Assembly (NCBI GenBank): GCA_027625225.1
Contig: JAQBWG010000001.1
Coordinates: forward strand, 1 to 54,807
Length of the DNA stretch: 54,807 bases
Reading direction: 5' to 3'
Source of the DNA: Chloroflexota bacterium
Lineage (GTDB): Bacteria; Chloroflexota; Dehalococcoidia; Lucifugimonadales; VGZR01
Shown here: positions 47,853 through 54,807 of the stretch, in pieces
Layout of the letters: each line of letters begins with the position of its first letter
Numbering within the stretch: position 1 is the stretch's first letter
The notes under the pieces: model-generated
What the model was told of the DNA's origin: nothing
The model's database searches: none
Seen by the model: only the letters and a program-made list of their open reading frames with translations
Translations under genes and position numbers: made by a program

Positions 47853-48751
47853 ATCTTTTTCGCGACCAGTACCACCCAGTCTCCGTCCACTTCGACGTAT
47901 TCCCTCTCGAAACCTGCCGACTTGAGGCTTTCGGCCACTTCGTCCACCCGTTCGTTGAGTATGCCCGATGCCAGTAGCCGTGCGCCCGGCTTTGCGACAG
48001 CGGCGAATTCGTCCACGAGGCTCATAATCACCCTGGCAGAGATGTTGGCGAGGATGAGGTCGAAGGCGGAGTTTTGAGCTGCCGGATGGGGTAAGGTGCC
48101 TTCGATTACTTCCACCACATCTGAAACGTCGTTCAGTATGGCGTTTTGCAAGCCCGTATTGGCGGCTACAGGTTCTATCTCGACCCCCAGCACCTTTTTT
48201 GCGCCCAGATGGGCTGCAGCGACCGAGAGGATAGCTGAGCCGCACCCGACGTCAAGGACTGCCGTGCCGGGTTGTACAAGGCTTTCGAGTTGCTCCAGGC
48301 ACATGCGTGTTGTTGGATGGTGTCCGGTGCCGAATGCCATGCCGGGGTCGAGCCGAATAACGATGTCGGAGTCGCGCGGCTTGTAGTCACGCCAGGTGGG
48401 CACGATGACGGTGCGGCGGCCGATGTGGAGGACGTGGAAGTGTTTCTTCCAGGCCTCTTCCCAGTCCTTCTCTTCTATTTCGCTTTCGCCAAGCGGAGAG
48501 ATGGGGGCAAGCTGGCCTACAAGCATGACTCCGACCTGTATCTGGGCGCGACGGTTGTCGAGGCGGTTGTCCCGGGGCGCGTAGGCACGCACGGTGGCGG
48601 TAGTTTGCGGAGGCGGGAGTTCGCCTTCGTCCGGGTTGTAACCGCCAGCGGTTTCGATAGCTACGCCGCCCTGGCAATAACGGTGGAATATTTCGGATAC
48701 GGGTTCAACGAACTCGGAAGGGACGGTGACGCTGAATTCGACCCACTTCAA
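47849..48751 (-). CDS. prmA: Ribosomal protein L11 methyltransferase
   Basis: The enzyme adds methyl groups to ribosomal protein L11 using SAM. I put the start at TTG 48751 (300 residues): it overlaps the dnaJ stop as TTGA, and the first residues KWVEFSVTVPSE match the family start. An N-terminal substrate domain (about 1-100) is followed by the methyltransferase core: AVLDVGCGSAILSVAAAHLG, the VEIEP acidic site and ILANISARVIM. The retained DPGMAFGTGHHPTTRMCLEQ loop is characteristic of PrmA. It is the last gene of the hrcA-dnaJ-prmA unit. Confidence 0.94.
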   Translation of the reverse strand: MKWVEFSVTVPSEFVEPVSEIFHRYCQGGVAIETAGGYNPDEGELPPPQTTATVRAYAPRDNRLDNRRAQIQVGVMLVGQLAPISPLGESEIEEKDWEEAWKKHFHVLHIGRRTVIVPTWRDYKPRDSDIVIRLDPGMAFGTGHHPTTRMCLEQLESLVQPGTAVLDVGCGSAILSVAAAHLGAKKVLGVEIEPVAANTGLQNAILNDVSDVVEVIEGTLPHPAAQNSAFDLILANISARVIMSLVDEFAAVAKPGARLLASGILNERVDEVAESLKSAGFEREYVEVDGDWVVLVAKKI

Positions 48752-49896
48752 CCGGAGAGCGATTCCTTGAACTTGTCGAACCACCCTTTGTCGCCTTCCG
48801 GGCGATTGGAAGGTTCGTCCAGTGTCTCGCCGAGCTGAGCGAGCAATGTGCGTTGTTTGTCATCGAGGGATTTAGGCGTGACGACGACGATGTCTATCAA
48901 GAAGTCACCCCGCTTCTTTTTGTCGCGAAGGTAGGGAACGCCCTTGTTCTTGATATCGAGGGTTTCGCCAGTTTGGATGCCAGCGGGTATGTCCAGCTTT
49001 TCAAAGCCGTCCAGCGTCGGTATCTCAACCTTGGTTCCAAGCGCAGCCTGGACGACGTTAACCCTATGTGTGTAGACGATTTCGTTACCTTCGCGGGTGA
49101 ATAGGGGGTGCTCTTTGACGTTGACTACTACGTACAGATCGCCGGATCCGCCTCCGAAGTTACCAGCTTCACCCTCTGCGGTGAGGCGCATCTTGGCACG
49201 GTCTTCAATGCCAGCGGGCACGGTTATTGCCAGCTTGCGAGAACGCCTCTCTCTGCCTATACCTTTGCATTGGTTGCATGGGGAGGAAACGATTTTGCCT
49301 TCGCCACCGCAGGCGTTGCAGGCCGCGACCTGCACGAACTGGCCGAACATGCTCGACTGGGAGCGACGAACTTGGCCAGAGCCATTGCAGTTGGCGCAGC
49401 GACTGGATGAGGTTCCGGGTTCGCTTCTGGAGCCCTTGCAGCGCTCACAGGATTCGATGCGGTCTACGGGTATCTCTTTTTCAGCACCGAAGACAGCCTC
49501 TTCAAATTCCAATGTCATCGAGGTCTGTAAATCTGCCCCGCGCGTGGGGGCGTTAGCGGTACGTGCGCCGAAGCCGCCACCGACGCCTGAGCCGAAGAAC
49601 GCTTCGAAGATGTCGCCGAAGCCGCTGAAGGTGTCGAAGCCGCCGAATCCCTGTGCGCCACCGTTGGTGTCTACGCCTGCATGGCCGAAACGGTCGTACG
49701 CTGTGCGTTTGTTGGCGTCGCTGAGAATCTGGTAGGCTTCACTGACTTCTTTGAATTTTTCTGCTGCGCCTTCGGTCTTATTGCGGTCGGGATGGTATTC
49801 GAGCGCCAGTTTACGAAATGCTTTACGAATCTCTTCTTCGTTGGCACTTCGGGAGACGCCGAGGACCTGGTAGTAGTCACGTTTTTTGGTAGTCAT
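48748..49896 (-). CDS. dnaJ: Chaperone DnaJ (Hsp40)
   Basis: The 382-residue protein has the J domain with HPD in LEYHPDRNKTEG, a Gly/Phe-rich linker (about 75-125), the zinc domain with four Cys motifs (CERCKGSR, CANCNGSG, CNACGGEG, CNQCKGIG) and the C-terminal substrate domain. It stimulates DnaK and holds unfolded clients. It has its own promoter candidate just upstream and follows hrcA, but grpE and dnaK are not in the window. ATG 49896 is the start. Confidence 0.96.
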   Translation of the reverse strand: MTTKKRDYYQVLGVSRSANEEEIRKAFRKLALEYHPDRNKTEGAAEKFKEVSEAYQILSDANKRTAYDRFGHAGVDTNGGAQGFGGFDTFSGFGDIFEAFFGSGVGGGFGARTANAPTRGADLQTSMTLEFEEAVFGAEKEIPVDRIESCERCKGSRSEPGTSSSRCANCNGSGQVRRSQSSMFGQFVQVAACNACGGEGKIVSSPCNQCKGIGRERRSRKLAITVPAGIEDRAKMRLTAEGEAGNFGGGSGDLYVVVNVKEHPLFTREGNEIVYTHRVNVVQAALGTKVEIPTLDGFEKLDIPAGIQTGETLDIKNKGVPYLRDKKKRGDFLIDIVVVTPKSLDDKQRTLLAQLGETLDEPSNRPEGDKGWFDKFKESLSG

Positions 49897-49922
49897 GTAT
49901 CAACTTTGCAAAAGTTACTTCA

Positions 49923-49951
49923 ATTATAGGTGTATATCTGAAAGGCCTCAA
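49923..49951 (-). promoter_or_regulatory. Candidate promoter of dnaJ
   Basis: On the minus strand TTGAGG (complement of 49946-49951) and a perfect TATAAT (complement of 49923-49928) are 17 bases apart. Transcription would start near 49916, giving a 20-base leader before dnaJ. It suggests that dnaJ-prmA can be expressed apart from hrcA. Confidence 0.65.
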
Positions 49952-50091
49952 GGCAAGAAGGCGTATTTTATCGCGCGGATGGGTCGAAGACGCAGGATAT
50001 TGGCCTGCTTAGCCCACGTTTTGCCAACGAGAAGAAGTTTTAAGTCTACCGATAAAGAACACGGTCCCGGTTTAGCAGTTACGGGTTTGGC

Positions 50092-51117
50092 TTATTGCCC
50101 GCGAATACCTTCCGCCATTTCACTCATCACCGTCGTCATGGCACGAACGCCGGCGATGGTTTTTGAGTATTGCATCCGAGTTGGGCCGATTGCGCCTACA
50201 GCGCCGACAACCTCTCCAGGAATGCCATATTGCGCAACCACCACGCTCAACGGCTGCAGAACATTGCCCTTGTTTTCGTGGCCTATGACGACCCTGATGG
50301 TAATACCCTCGGGAACTTCCTCCAGGATTGCCTGTGCAAGAGACCCGTTCTCTACGGCTTCGACAACGGGGCGTACCCGTTCGTTTTCGGTGAACTCGGG
50401 CTGGGTAAGCAGGTTGCGAAGCCCGTCAAGATAGTGGTGACGATATAATCCCGCGTCTTCTTCACTGAGGATATGCTTTGTAGTGTCGAGAAGGCTTTTT
50501 TCGAGGGGAGAAAACTTTTTTGTATCCAATGAGTCCAACTCCCGCTTGGAATGCCCTTTTATTGCGCTCCCGACCTTGTTCGCGGATCGTTCAAGCTCCG
50601 TTAGGTCGGGCGGGGTTTCGAACCGTATCAATTGACGACGAAGCCTGGCATGTTCGAGCACAACGATAAGCAGCCATAAGACATCCTGAAGCTGGACTAC
50701 TTCGATATGCCGAACTCTCGATTCCGTAGCGCGAGGGAAGGTGGCTATTGCCATGTTGCCCACGATACTTGCCAGAGCCGCCGCCGCCACATTGGCCCAT
50801 TCTTCGAGGTCCCGCTGCGCTTCGAGGAGGCGACGTTTGACCTCGGTCTGTACCTGTGCGTCAACTGTCGGCTGGCTTTCCTGCAAGCGTACGACGTACA
50901 ACCTGTAAGCTTTGTCTGTGGGAAGGCTGCCAGCGGATGTATGGGGACGGACGATGTAACCTTGCTCTTCAAGCACCGCAACTTCGTTCCGCACGGTCGC
51001 CGGACTTACGTTCAGTTCGGGACGTCGCGCCAGCACATCAGAGGGCATAGGGGTTGCCGTTCCGATATAGCCTTCTACGATGAAATTAAGAACGCTTTCT
51101 TGCCGTGCCGTTAACAT
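50092..51117 (-). CDS. hrcA: Heat-inducible transcription repressor HrcA
   Basis: The 341-residue protein has the N-terminal winged helix (LTARQESVLNFIVEGYIGTA, then SPATVRNEVAVLEEQGYI) and a GAF-like effector domain ending in EVVGAVGAIGPTRMQYSKTI. HrcA represses chaperone genes by binding CIRCE sites and loses activity on heat or when GroEL is occupied. A CIRCE site lies 46-72 bases upstream, so it represses itself. ATG 51117 is the start. The downstream dnaJ begins 195 bases later. Confidence 0.96.
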   Translation of the reverse strand: MLTARQESVLNFIVEGYIGTATPMPSDVLARRPELNVSPATVRNEVAVLEEQGYIVRPHTSAGSLPTDKAYRLYVVRLQESQPTVDAQVQTEVKRRLLEAQRDLEEWANVAAAALASIVGNMAIATFPRATESRVRHIEVVQLQDVLWLLIVVLEHARLRRQLIRFETPPDLTELERSANKVGSAIKGHSKRELDSLDTKKFSPLEKSLLDTTKHILSEEDAGLYRHHYLDGLRNLLTQPEFTENERVRPVVEAVENGSLAQAILEEVPEGITIRVVIGHENKGNVLQPLSVVVAQYGIPGEVVGAVGAIGPTRMQYSKTIAGVRAMTTVMSEMAEGIRGQ

Positions 51118-51135
51118 AGGCGACCACCCTTCACT

Positions 51136-51151
51136 AGGATAGCTCTATCCT
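51136..51151. promoter_or_regulatory. 16-base palindrome between CIRCE and hrcA
   Basis: AGGATAG and CTATCCT are perfect inverted arms around CT. It lies 19 bases before the hrcA start and 11 bases after the CIRCE edge, in the expected leader. It could be a second operator or a small hairpin near the ribosome-binding region; no known consensus is recognised. Confidence 0.45.
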
Positions 51152-51162
51152 ATGTTTGGAAT

Positions 51163-51189
51163 TTAGCACTCTCCCTGCGAGAGTGTCAA
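51163..51189 (-). promoter_or_regulatory. CIRCE operator with embedded -35
   Basis: TTAGCACTC (51163-51171), nine bases, then GAGTGTCAA (51181-51189). The consensus is TTAGCACTC-N9-GAGTGCTAA, so one arm is perfect and the other differs at two positions. On the minus strand the imperfect arm reads TTGACACTC and contains TTGACA, a consensus -35, with CTAAAT 17 bases on as a weak -10. HrcA binding would cover the promoter. This is strong evidence of autoregulation. Confidence 0.93.
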
Positions 51190-51208
51190 GAAAGTTTCTC
51201 CAGAGGAA

Positions 51209-52219
51209 CTATCTTCGGAACTTTCTATACGTTGCGAGCGCTATTACCGGCAACAGCATCACGAGAAAGTTCGTCATACCAGCAGTAATCGGTGCATTTA
51301 CGTCCGGCGCACTACAACTTCCTCCGCTACTCTCTCCTTCTGCGGTCGCGGTTGCGGCTATGCCCGGTGTTGCAGTAGGTTCCGTACCCGTTGAAGTAGC
51401 AGTTGGCGACGCCGCCAATATAGGCGTCGTAGACGGCGATGGTGCCGGAGAGGGCGTTGGGGTGGCCGGCACCGGTGTCGGAGTCGGAAAACCGATGAAA
51501 ACGATTACGAAGTCGCGTTTTATGGAGCCACTTGTATAGACATCCGTAGTCCTCGCAAGTACGCCATTGAGTAGGAATTCGACGGGCTGACCTATCAGAT
51601 TAAAGTCACCCGGGTCCACAACCAATCCAGAATAGTTTATTCCATTGATTGCCGCCGGGGTTGATATGTAGGAACCAACCCGCGCGACCAGTTCTGCGTC
51701 CCTAGGCACACTTCCTCCGGCGATTACTATTTCTCCTGAATACACGGAGGGTAATGCCACTCTCGGCGTCGGGGAAGGAATCGGTGTAACGGTCGGCGTT
51801 GGGCTTGGAGTTGGCGTAGGCACAGGCAAACTAGGAAAGGTCAAATTCAAGTTCGTGTTCACCGCACCGGGCTGGTAGGTAGTCGTCTGAGCTGCCTGTA
51901 TCGTCCCGTCCAGGAAAAACCTGACGACTTCTCCGACTACATTTGTCTCCGATGGGGGCGCAATCAACAGATTGTCATATCGTCCGCCTGAAACAACTAC
52001 AGCCTCAGTCTGATATGTGCTGCCAATACGCGCGACTACAATCAATCCATCGGGTACTGGTTGGCCGCCCGATGTAGCCGTACCACCCAGTATCGCGGGG
52101 AGATTAGGAGGTAGTCCTTGAGCATTCACGCTTCCAAATGAAACCAGAAACCCAACTACGATGATTGCAGCTAAAAGCGACGTTCGATTCTTTCTCACGA
52201 AAAGCATATACCTACCCAT
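51209..52219 (-). CDS. Secreted, membrane-anchored protein with two copies of an internal domain
   Basis: The protein has 336 residues. It begins with a signal peptide (SLLAAIIVVGFLVSFGSVNA, cleavage likely before QG). Two copies of an about 80-residue beta-rich unit follow (about 44-130 and 160-245), sharing the pattern VPxxxxxVARxGS, then YxxL, then VxFxLxG and a Y-x2-G near the end. Pro/Thr-rich linkers separate them and lead to a C-terminal hydrophobic helix (TNFLVMLLPVIALATY) with a KFRR tail. The design resembles a surface protein held by a C-terminal anchor. I do not recognise the repeated domain. It lies behind a strong terminator of the next gene. Confidence 0.75.
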   Translation of the reverse strand: MGRYMLFVRKNRTSLLAAIIVVGFLVSFGSVNAQGLPPNLPAILGGTATSGGQPVPDGLIVVARIGSTYQTEAVVVSGGRYDNLLIAPPSETNVVGEVVRFFLDGTIQAAQTTTYQPGAVNTNLNLTFPSLPVPTPTPSPTPTVTPIPSPTPRVALPSVYSGEIVIAGGSVPRDAELVARVGSYISTPAAINGINYSGLVVDPGDFNLIGQPVEFLLNGVLARTTDVYTSGSIKRDFVIVFIGFPTPTPVPATPTPSPAPSPSTTPILAASPTATSTGTEPTATPGIAATATAEGESSGGSCSAPDVNAPITAGMTNFLVMLLPVIALATYRKFRR

Positions 52220-52228
52220 CCCCTATAA

Positions 52229-52267
52229 AAAAGACCTCCCTCCCATTTTCAGGGAGGGAGGTCTTTT
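52229..52267 (-). terminator. Rho-independent terminator after the large surface protein
   Basis: A perfect 16-bp stem (52229-52244 with 52252-52267) encloses a seven-base loop, and on the minus strand it continues into a run of T. A smaller palindrome TAAACCT-T-AGGTTTA (52277-52291) sits between the stop codon and the stem. It ends the transcript of the surface protein gene. Confidence 0.92.
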
Positions 52268-52301
52268 AGTCTAGTCTAAACCTTAGGTTTATACGCTAGG
52301 T

Positions 52302-54807
52302 TTACGGTACCAGTGTGCCGCTTGCCGTCGCGAATACCCAGTAAGACTTGCCTACCAGCGGGTCACCTGCAACCACTGTCCATTGGCCGCTAAGGGTATC
52401 GAAGTGATAGACCCTAGCCTTGGTTATGCTGCCGAAGTAGCCAGTAACCGCAGCACCGGCTGCCAAGTTACCAGTTACATCAATGACAGGTACCAGGTTC
52501 CAGCCCTTAAGGATGGCGATGGTCGGCGGCTGAATCGGAGTAGCTCCGGCAGCTGCACCACCAGCAATCCTCGGGATCAGCGTGCTGATCGACTGGAAGG
52601 TCTCGGTGAGTACCCAGTAGGCCAGCTTCGAGTCAATCGTCGTCAGCGTACCAGTGAACGGATTGAATGCACCGCTCGTGTTACGCGTTCGAGTTGCGAC
52701 TCTCCACAGAGCCGGGGTGGTCGGGTCGTACGCCATAACCGTGGTTACAGGCGTGGTACCGAACACTGCGTCCAGGCCCGGGGTCGAAGGAGTGCCCGGG
52801 AAGCTGACCATGTTCCAACCAGGGACCAGCGGAATCTCGAAAGGAATGCGCTGGGTTACCTTGAAGGTATGGGTAAACGCACCGGTGTTACCAGCAACGT
52901 CGGTAGCTTCAACCACGAGTGTGTGGTCGCCGATGGTGAGTCCGCCCGTCTGCTTGTACAGGAAGCGGATGTTATCCACCGAGGAAAGCTGGGACGTGAT
53001 GTTCACACCGTCCAGGGTTACCTTGGTCACGGTTACTGTCTTGTACGTGTCGAAGTTTGTGGACTTCGATACGGCCGGGTCCAGGCTCAAAGCCGCGTCG
53101 CTGGTAATCAGACCATATTCCTGGCCTTCGTTCACGAAGTTAATCGAAACGACGGCGTTGGGGTCGTCAGTACCACCGGCCACCGGCAGGAAGGCCGGAG
53201 CCGGAAGGCCCTTGTCAACCTCAAAGAGGCTAGCTGCCTTGCTCGAGTCGTAGGTAAGTGTTCCGAAGCCCTGACCCACCTTACCAACGTTGGTGGTGTT
53301 GTTCAGGTCAGTAGCCTGGGCACGTACGTTATACAGACCCGCAGAACCCTGCGTGTTCTCGCCCGTCCACACCTTCGGGCCACCGGCGATGCCAGTAGCG
53401 GTCGTTGTGGCGGACAAGAGGAAGCTAGCACCAATGGTGTTGACGGTGATGCTGACTGTTGCAGTGCTCGAATTCTCATTCGAGGAAAGCGACAGGTTTA
53501 CCTTGTCCTTGGTTACAGGCCTGGTGCCCGAACCAACTGTCAACGTTAGGGTGGGAGCGATTCCATCAGTCGCATTGGCGATGGTTGCTCCGGCGCCGCC
53601 GATAACTATGGCGTTGCCAGCAAGGTCGTTAATCGCGCCAACTACTATCACAGCAGGACGAGCGTCGGGAGCCAGCGCACTTACAGTCACGAACACGGAC
53701 TGCGGGCGAGCGGCATAGTGAACGACGCTAAGCGGTGTTACACCACCGACCAAGAAGTCACTGTTCTGGATTGTAGCCGGGTCAATCGCAGCGTCGAAGT
53801 CAATTCGAACGCTAGTGGTAATGGCCTTTGTCGGGTCCGTTACCGTCTTGTCGACGGTTGTAACCGTCGGGTCCCACCAGGAACCGGTTATAGCCAAAGC
53901 CAGCGTGGGCTCAGTCCGGTCAATGCTGATGGAATAGGCCTGACAGCCTACAACGCTTACAGACGTCGCCGGGACAACGTCCTTTAGGGAGGCCGTTGCC
54001 GGGAACGAGGCCGCCGTGCACGGATTGGCCACACCAAGGGATGTAACCGGTTCACGGTCGCTTACCCCAATGTTGCCAGCCTTGTCAGTGGACTTAATCC
54101 ACCAGTACACGGTCTGGTCCGACAGCAAGTCGGAGGTGAACCGCTGGCGGATGTTGATACCACCCGTTATAGCTGTCTGGTCAATTGCGGAAACCGCATC
54201 TTGCGACGCGACATCAATGTCACCGTCGTTGTCGGTGTCACGGCCCCAGACCACGATGATCTGAGCAGTGTCAATACCGGAATCACTATCCGTGATGTCA
54301 CCGGTCACCGTCGGGCGAACTGCTGTTGAGGCAGTACCGTTCGCGGGCGTCTGATTAGAGAACGCCGGAGCGGTTGTTTCCACCTTGATGGAGTAGGTGC
54401 GGTTGATAGTGGCGCCAGTCTTGCCGTCCACATAGGTAACCACAACGGTGTCGGCAGCGTTGACCCGGAGGTCACCGATGCTGTGGTGGATACCAGATGC
54501 GGTGCTTGTGCTGTACAGAGCGATAACGTCTGCAGTAGTCGTTACTCCAGCAACACAGACACCAGCAGTCGTCAAACACGTCTTAGTCGTGGTTGAGGCT
54601 GTATTTTTGAGCTGAAGGACACCACGGAAGATACCGGCATTCGCGGCAGTTTCCTGCAGACGAACGGTAATACCCGAGGAGTCGTTGTCGCTCGTAACCT
54701 TCACCGAGCCAGCGGCGCCTGCCGTCGCGGTTGTGGCGTTAACCACACCCACGTCATAGGTCAGGGTGACCGGGGTGCTGGTCTGAATTGTCTTACAGAA
54801 GAGACCG
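52302..54807 (-). CDS. Large secreted surface protein, N-terminus beyond the right edge
   Basis: At least 834 residues are in the window; the frame is open to base 54807 with no stop, so the start lies outside and the GTG at 54752 is only internal. The sequence is a string of beta-sandwich-type units rich in Thr, Ser and Ala, with phrases such as TSDNDSSGITVRLQETAANA, NQTPANGTA and the calcium-loop-like RDTDNDGDIDVAS. The C-terminal part has PLVPGWNMVSFPGTPSTPG and a second WNLVPV repeat, a domain I associate with Chloroflexi surface proteins. An S-layer or adhesin role is inferred. It is followed by a strong terminator. Confidence 0.8.
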   Translation of the reverse strand, partial: GLFCKTIQTSTPVTLTYDVGVVNATTATAGAAGSVKVTSDNDSSGITVRLQETAANAGIFRGVLQLKNTASTTTKTCLTTAGVCVAGVTTTADVIALYSTSTASGIHHSIGDLRVNAADTVVVTYVDGKTGATINRTYSIKVETTAPAFSNQTPANGTASTAVRPTVTGDITDSDSGIDTAQIIVVWGRDTDNDGDIDVASQDAVSAIDQTAITGGINIRQRFTSDLLSDQTVYWWIKSTDKAGNIGVSDREPVTSLGVANPCTAASFPATASLKDVVPATSVSVVGCQAYSISIDRTEPTLALAITGSWWDPTVTTVDKTVTDPTKAITTSVRIDFDAAIDPATIQNSDFLVGGVTPLSVVHYAARPQSVFVTVSALAPDARPAVIVVGAINDLAGNAIVIGGAGATIANATDGIAPTLTLTVGSGTRPVTKDKVNLSLSSNENSSTATVSITVNTIGASFLLSATTTATGIAGGPKVWTGENTQGSAGLYNVRAQATDLNNTTNVGKVGQGFGTLTYDSSKAASLFEVDKGLPAPAFLPVAGGTDDPNAVVSINFVNEGQEYGLITSDAALSLDPAVSKSTNFDTYKTVTVTKVTLDGVNITSQLSSVDNIRFLYKQTGGLTIGDHTLVVEATDVAGNTGAFTHTFKVTQRIPFEIPLVPGWNMVSFPGTPSTPGLDAVFGTTPVTTVMAYDPTTPALWRVATRTRNTSGAFNPFTGTLTTIDSKLAYWVLTETFQSISTLIPRIAGGAAAGATPIQPPTIAILKGWNLVPVIDVTGNLAAGAAVTGYFGSITKARVYHFDTLSGQWTVVAGDPLVGKSYWVFATASGTLVP

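Noticed and set aside
49897..50091. Possible small gene between hrcA and dnaJ
   Set aside because: No frame with a ribosome site is present; the region is better explained by the dnaJ promoter.
1..54807. CRISPR array, prophage or complete insertion sequence
   Set aside because: No regularly spaced direct repeats with spacers, and no transposase, integrase or phage structural gene was found.

Overview
The window reads as a contiguous piece of a bacterial chromosome, most likely from the Chloroflexota and probably the Dehalococcoidia. This placement is inference. It rests on the surface-protein motif PLVPGWNMVSFPGTP at 52.3-54.8 kb, an ECF sigma factor paired with a DUF5667/DUF4382/DUF5666 protein, an archaellin-like pilin, and the overall housekeeping content. 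Coding density is high. Many genes overlap by 1-8 bases, and TTG and GTG starts are common. I found no rRNA, tRNA, CRISPR array, prophage or complete insertion sequence.

Left part (1-14 kb). A PhzF-family gene is cut by the left edge and diverges from a small cupin. Next comes a translation cluster on the minus strand (hisS, prfA, prmC), followed by a RimB-like protease, a RimK ligase and an AstE-like deacylase. On the plus strand lie a Rel-type (p)ppGpp enzyme and ribosomal protein S20, closed by a strong terminator. Minus-strand genes then encode a membrane-anchored hydrolase, a two-gene split version of D-glutamate cyclase, and MutS.

Middle part (14-22 kb). This is the most accessory-like region. 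It holds hairpin repeats and an intergenic repeat cluster, a small membrane protein, a methyltransferase, a gene fragment, an SDR, an uncharacterised protein, a DUF1059-like 56-residue protein, an archaellin/type IV pilin-like protein, a cysteine-free IscA-like protein, and an ECF sigma/anti-sigma-type pair with a 10-bp inverted repeat upstream.

Energy and carbon metabolism (21.9-36 kb, minus strand). A ferredoxin-NADP reductase-like flavoprotein follows NuoE, NuoF and NuoG with no membrane arm. NuoG keeps a full molybdopterin-type domain but lacks a catalytic Cys/Sec. Upstream are an FAD oxidoreductase plus flippase-like pair, thyX, and a complete pyruvate dehydrogenase-type complex (lpd, E1 alpha, E1 beta, E2).

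Cofactor and other metabolism (36-44 kb, mainly plus strand). A leader with a hairpin that sequesters the Shine-Dalgarno site precedes a P1 peptidase, a DUF2520 dehydrogenase, panB and panC. This looks like a pantothenate operon in which the first two genes may supply beta-alanine and ketopantoate reduction. surE, a thiolase-like/DUF35 pair and DinB follow; HAD and DUF971 proteins lie on the opposite strand.

Right part (43.9-54.8 kb). argF-like, der, plsY and gpsA run on the plus strand. prmA, dnaJ and hrcA run on the minus strand behind a CIRCE operator. Two secreted surface proteins follow, the last one cut by the right edge.
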